A DNA stretch of 64,000 bases from assembly GCA_015680685.1 (NCBI GenBank), contig MNCI01029492.1, positions 1,864,690 through 1,928,689 of the forward strand. The letters are read 5' to 3'. Shown piece by piece: positions 60,960 through 64,000 of the stretch (positions are counted from its first letter, which is position 1; the number at the start of each line of letters is the position of its first letter). Origin of the DNA: Gnetum montanum. Taxonomy: Eukaryota > Streptophyta > Gnetopsida > Gnetales > Gnetaceae. The translations under genes and the position numbers were made by a program. The notes under the pieces were generated by a model that was given only the letters and a program-made list of their open reading frames with translations, was not told where the DNA came from and did no database searches.

Positions 60960-61310
60960 TATAAAGCAAAGTAGATAGTCTGCTATGACTATAAACTAGC
61001 ACAGATAGTCCGCCATGACTATAAACTGGCATAGATAGTCTGCTATGACTATAAACTGGCACAAATAGTCTGCTATGACTATAAACTGGCAGAGAACATT
61101 CGCTACGACGTAAAACGGGCATAGCACATCCTTGGGCTGTGACGTAAAACTAGCACCCACAACTTGGTCCGCTATGACCATAAACTGGCCACCCATCATT
61201 TGCTACAATGATAAACTAGCACAGTAGTCTGCTAAGACCTTAAACTAGCACATCACGATCTGTTGGGACCTTAAACTAGCACATTTGATAGTCTACCAAG
61301 ACTTTAAACT
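60960..61310 (+). repeat. Tandem repeats after E2 integrase
   Basis: About ten units of about 30 bp with core CTATGACTATAAACTGGCA, drifting to AAGACTTTAAACTGG. Equivalent to E1 14470-14880. Confidence 0.88.
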
Positions 61311-62662
61311 GGGTTCATAGTGCAATGCTTTCCAGCGTGCACATGTGACTCTTGTGAATAAGTGAGCGTGCACACCTCCAAGCCTCCTAGACAACATGGG
61401 GCGGGATGTTGCAGTTCCAGAATGCAATTCACATTGCTAAAAAAAATCCTTTGGAACACATGCAGCATCACCGCCCCTAGCATCTTGTTAATCTTTCGGA
61501 GATGTCGTTCGTTTGACATCTTGCTGACCTTCCGGAGCTATTGCTACCACAGCTAGTCATCCTGGTAGTAGCTCTTACCGTCAGCACCTACTACTAGAGT
61601 CCCAGCACTATTGTGGCCCAGCCATAAAGTTTCCATCCTCTAGCCCTCGCCATTGCCCAAGTCCAAAAGGCGTTCAGCTGTTAGGCTTCTCACCTTGTAG
61701 CTGGACTGCATGATGTTTGCCTTGGGTGAGGAATCTTGAGCACCTGCATCACCACCGCTCCTAGCCTTTTCAGTGCAAACCTTTTCAGCCTGCTGCTACT
61801 AGAACTAGTGCTGGCCTTCCTGCTTTGGACATCGTGCACGTCAGACACAACACTAGCCATATGGGCAATGTCTAGAGCAAGCAGAACTTTGCCCTCACTT
61901 CACTTCATGGTTATTTTGCTGGTTTTTTCTCTATTGTGTTTGTAGGATAAAAGCCAAGATGGCGTCGTTCAGGGATGCGTCTCACCACGAGAGCAAGGCA
62001 CTACACTGCTCTGAAGCACTCGCTCTGATTCACTTAGCTCCTTGAGAGTGCATGCCCTACCCTCCCTCTCAGCCAACTTAACCCCCGTTCCCTATACTTG
62101 TAGTTTTTCATATCCCCTTTACAAACTTTTCCAATGCACAAAGCCCTTTCACATGCCCAACTACCAAGTCCATGGTGGACATAACGCAACTCATACCATG
62201 GGAAGCCTCTGTAAGCAAGTCAAAGCCCCACATGGATGTAACACAGCTCATCCCGGGGAGGAAACATCTGCTCTGCAGCAACAATAAGGTTGCCTTCATG
62301 CGAACATGGGTGTGCAACAAAAAGCACAAAAGAGAAAAATGCTCAAAAAAAAGAGACAAGTGCCTAAAACAAATGGCACAACAATTGTTTCACAATTGCT
62401 TCGGCCATAATCAACCATCTCTAAGCACCTTGGTGAGAGGTCAAAGGCTAACAAAGAAAGACACCCATGCACACTGACTCCCTCACAAGCACTCTGACGA
62501 GGGATCACACTATGGCAATAATTTTTCAAAGCATCACATTTTACATTCATCTCTTTCCCGAACCTATTTCCTCAAATCTATCCCTTGCCTCCATATCCTA
62601 CATCGCCCTCCAAGCACTCTCAAACATAGCAAAGCGTCATCCGAGTGGGCACTGAAGAGCAA
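61311..62662 (+). other. E2 3' untranslated region
   Basis: No recognised gene. TCTATTGTGTTTGTAG|GATAAA at about 61930-61950 parallels E1's TTGTGTTTGCAG|GATGAC, so a conserved 3' splice site is likely. The LTR follows GCACTGAAGAGCAA. Confidence 0.5.
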
Positions 62663-64000
62663 TGTTGGTGTTTTGTTCTTCATGGTGTTTTGTATTCTTT
62701 GTCGATGTCTCTTGAGCAAATCCTTCAAACATCAACAAAGAGGAGCCATTGAAACACCATAAATTTCAGGACTCTCATGATTTAGCAGAGTCTCAAATTT
62801 TGGGCAAGGATCTCTATGAGTGTGGTGTCACGTTGAACTGTGCAAACAATATGGCACCCCGGAATTCCTAATGCCTACAAAGCCACTTCTGGGCCTGCCT
62901 CCCATCCTCTGTAGAACAATCAATGTAGCACCCAGCCATGAGGCCAATTTGCATGAAAAAGGCACTAAGGGTAGACCATACAATCCAGCAAATTTTCTAT
63001 CTCCCAGGTTGACAGGCTTGCTACACCCTCTAGCTTGCCGAACTTGACACTTGATCAGGCTAACAGTTTACCTAGGGACCATGCTAGGAGTTGTCAAAAG
63101 TATTCAGGATGAGCGAAACAATTTGGCAAGTTTTCTAACTATAGGAACCTGCTACACTATGCTACGCTGCATAGGTAGCAAGCCTTGGGAAGACTGATCG
63201 GGCACCCAAGATGAAGATTGACAACGACTCAGTCCTCTGAGATATTTACCTCACTTCATCCTTAATGCATGAGCAACATGACGTAGCAAAATGTGGCAAG
63301 TTTTGTCAAAAGTCATTTCACTATGAGTGCTACACTGTGCTACGCTACGCAGCGTAGCACAGCGTAGTAGGGATGTACTCTAATAATACTCCTACCCAGA
63401 TGGCTCTGATGGAGTAAGCATATTTTCCCATGCTTCAACCATCAAACAGGTTTGCTCTGCTACCATGCCAGGACATGACTAACATTCCGTGACAAAATGT
63501 TTGCAAAGTAAGCCAGAATTCGAGCCCAAACTAGGTGCTATGCTGTGCTACACTACGTAGCATAGCATAACGTAGTAGGGTCAGAAAGGGCAAAGGTCCC
63601 CTACCAAGTGGTTCCTAGCAAAGGGATTGCACTTGGCCACATTCAGACCTCCAAGATTGCCTGTCCCGCTTCACCCCTTAGGCCCTAACCAGAATTGCTC
63701 GACAAAGTATTGCAAACCGAACAGGAATTCATGTCACATTGGCTGCTACACTGTGATATGCTATGCAGTGTAGAATAGTGTAGCAAGGACACACAACACA
63801 AAAGTGTCCCAAGGATGAACTTTATAGGTCTTAGGACCTTTCAGCATGAAAGACAGGGTTGCAGTTGCTTACCTGGCTAGGCCTCAAACAGGTATTTTTT
63901 CAGCTTTCGGGCAAGGTTCCTCTCAGACTAATGGCTACACTACGCTACACTATATAGCGTAGCACAGCGTAGCACAGCATAGCATGTGAGTGTTTACGCT
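62663..64000 (+). repeat. E2 3' LTR, cut by window end
   Basis: Starts TGTTGGTG and matches 45136 onward. It holds an extra 330 bp (63118-63447) with palindromic GCTACGCT motifs that is absent from the 5' LTR. Confidence 0.9.
63331..63368. repeat. Long imperfect palindrome in E2 3' LTR
   Basis: Arms of 17 bp with one mismatch around GCTACGCTACGCAGCGTAGC (63339-63358). Confidence 0.8.

Larger units (their letters stand above)
45136..64000 (+). mobile_element. Tat-like Ty3/gypsy LTR retrotransposon E2
   Basis: The 5' LTR (45136-47174) matches the 3' LTR starting at 62663 and running past the window end. Organisation is the same as E1: PBS, gag-protease, antisense gene, pol, repeats, 3' region. 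It is a separate family, since E1 and E2 LTRs differ and internal regions are only moderately similar. In about 130 aligned LTR bases I count about ten substitutions, so it is an old copy. The first roughly 90 bases of its 5' LTR are missing. Confidence 0.9.

Overview
This window is repeat-dense DNA from a vascular plant, probably a seed plant with a large genome. It holds LTR retrotransposons of the Tat and Athila type and an endogenous pararetrovirus (Caulimoviridae-like) copy. I recognise no ordinary cellular gene, tRNA or rRNA. The species cannot be named; a gymnosperm or another large-genome plant would fit.

Layout. (1) 1-17629: Tat-like Ty3/gypsy element E1 on +, with its 5' LTR cut by the window edge and its 3' LTR complete. 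(2) 17630-20122 and 29726 to about 37774: an older Athila-like element H on +. It is split by (3) 20123-29720, a related Athila-like element C on -, flanked by a perfect 5-bp target duplication (AAAGG). C interrupts H inside reverse transcriptase. (4) 36165-38635: two further LTR copies of the C type, reversed relative to H. The second (37775-38635) is the 3' LTR of a minus-strand element F, whose remains lie at 38636-40150 and 44480-45135. (5) About 40160-44465: a broken caulimovirid copy on -, sitting inside F. (6) 45136 to the window end: a second Tat-like element, E2, on +, with its 5' LTR slightly truncated and its 3' LTR cut by the window edge.

The most notable content is in E1 and E2. 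Each has gag-protease, then about 6 kb of separation, then pol with its own ATG. Inside the gap, on the opposite strand, lies a complete multi-exon gene. In E1 it can be modelled as eight exons (10329 down to 5245). All splice phases agree, the total is 3291 nt (1096 codons plus stop), and there are nine nonsense codons but no frameshift. In E2 the same gene can be traced exon by exon (56817 down to 51968). It has diverged strongly in sequence but keeps its protein blocks, intron positions and phases, and has a TATA box about 130 bp upstream of its ATG. The predicted product runs: short basic N-terminus, large central region, basic stretch, acidic stretch, coiled-coil-like part, short Gly-Pro-Ser tail. 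I cannot assign a function. Possible sense-strand 3' splice sites just before the pol ATG suggest the antisense gene lies within a sense intron.

Each Tat element also has its own short-motif vocabulary. E1 uses TCACGCTG and E2 uses inverted repeats of GCTACGCT/AGCGTAGC. In each element the motif recurs in the LTR, in the leader between PBS and gag, and in the first intron or upstream part of the antisense gene. This suggests shared control of the sense and antisense promoters.

The retroelements are decayed. In E1 the LTRs differ by C/T transitions only in the stretch I compared, and gag-protease is interrupted by about twenty stop codons in one unbroken frame. This suggests ageing by deamination of methylated cytosine. 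The older H, C and F copies also carry frameshifts and deletions.
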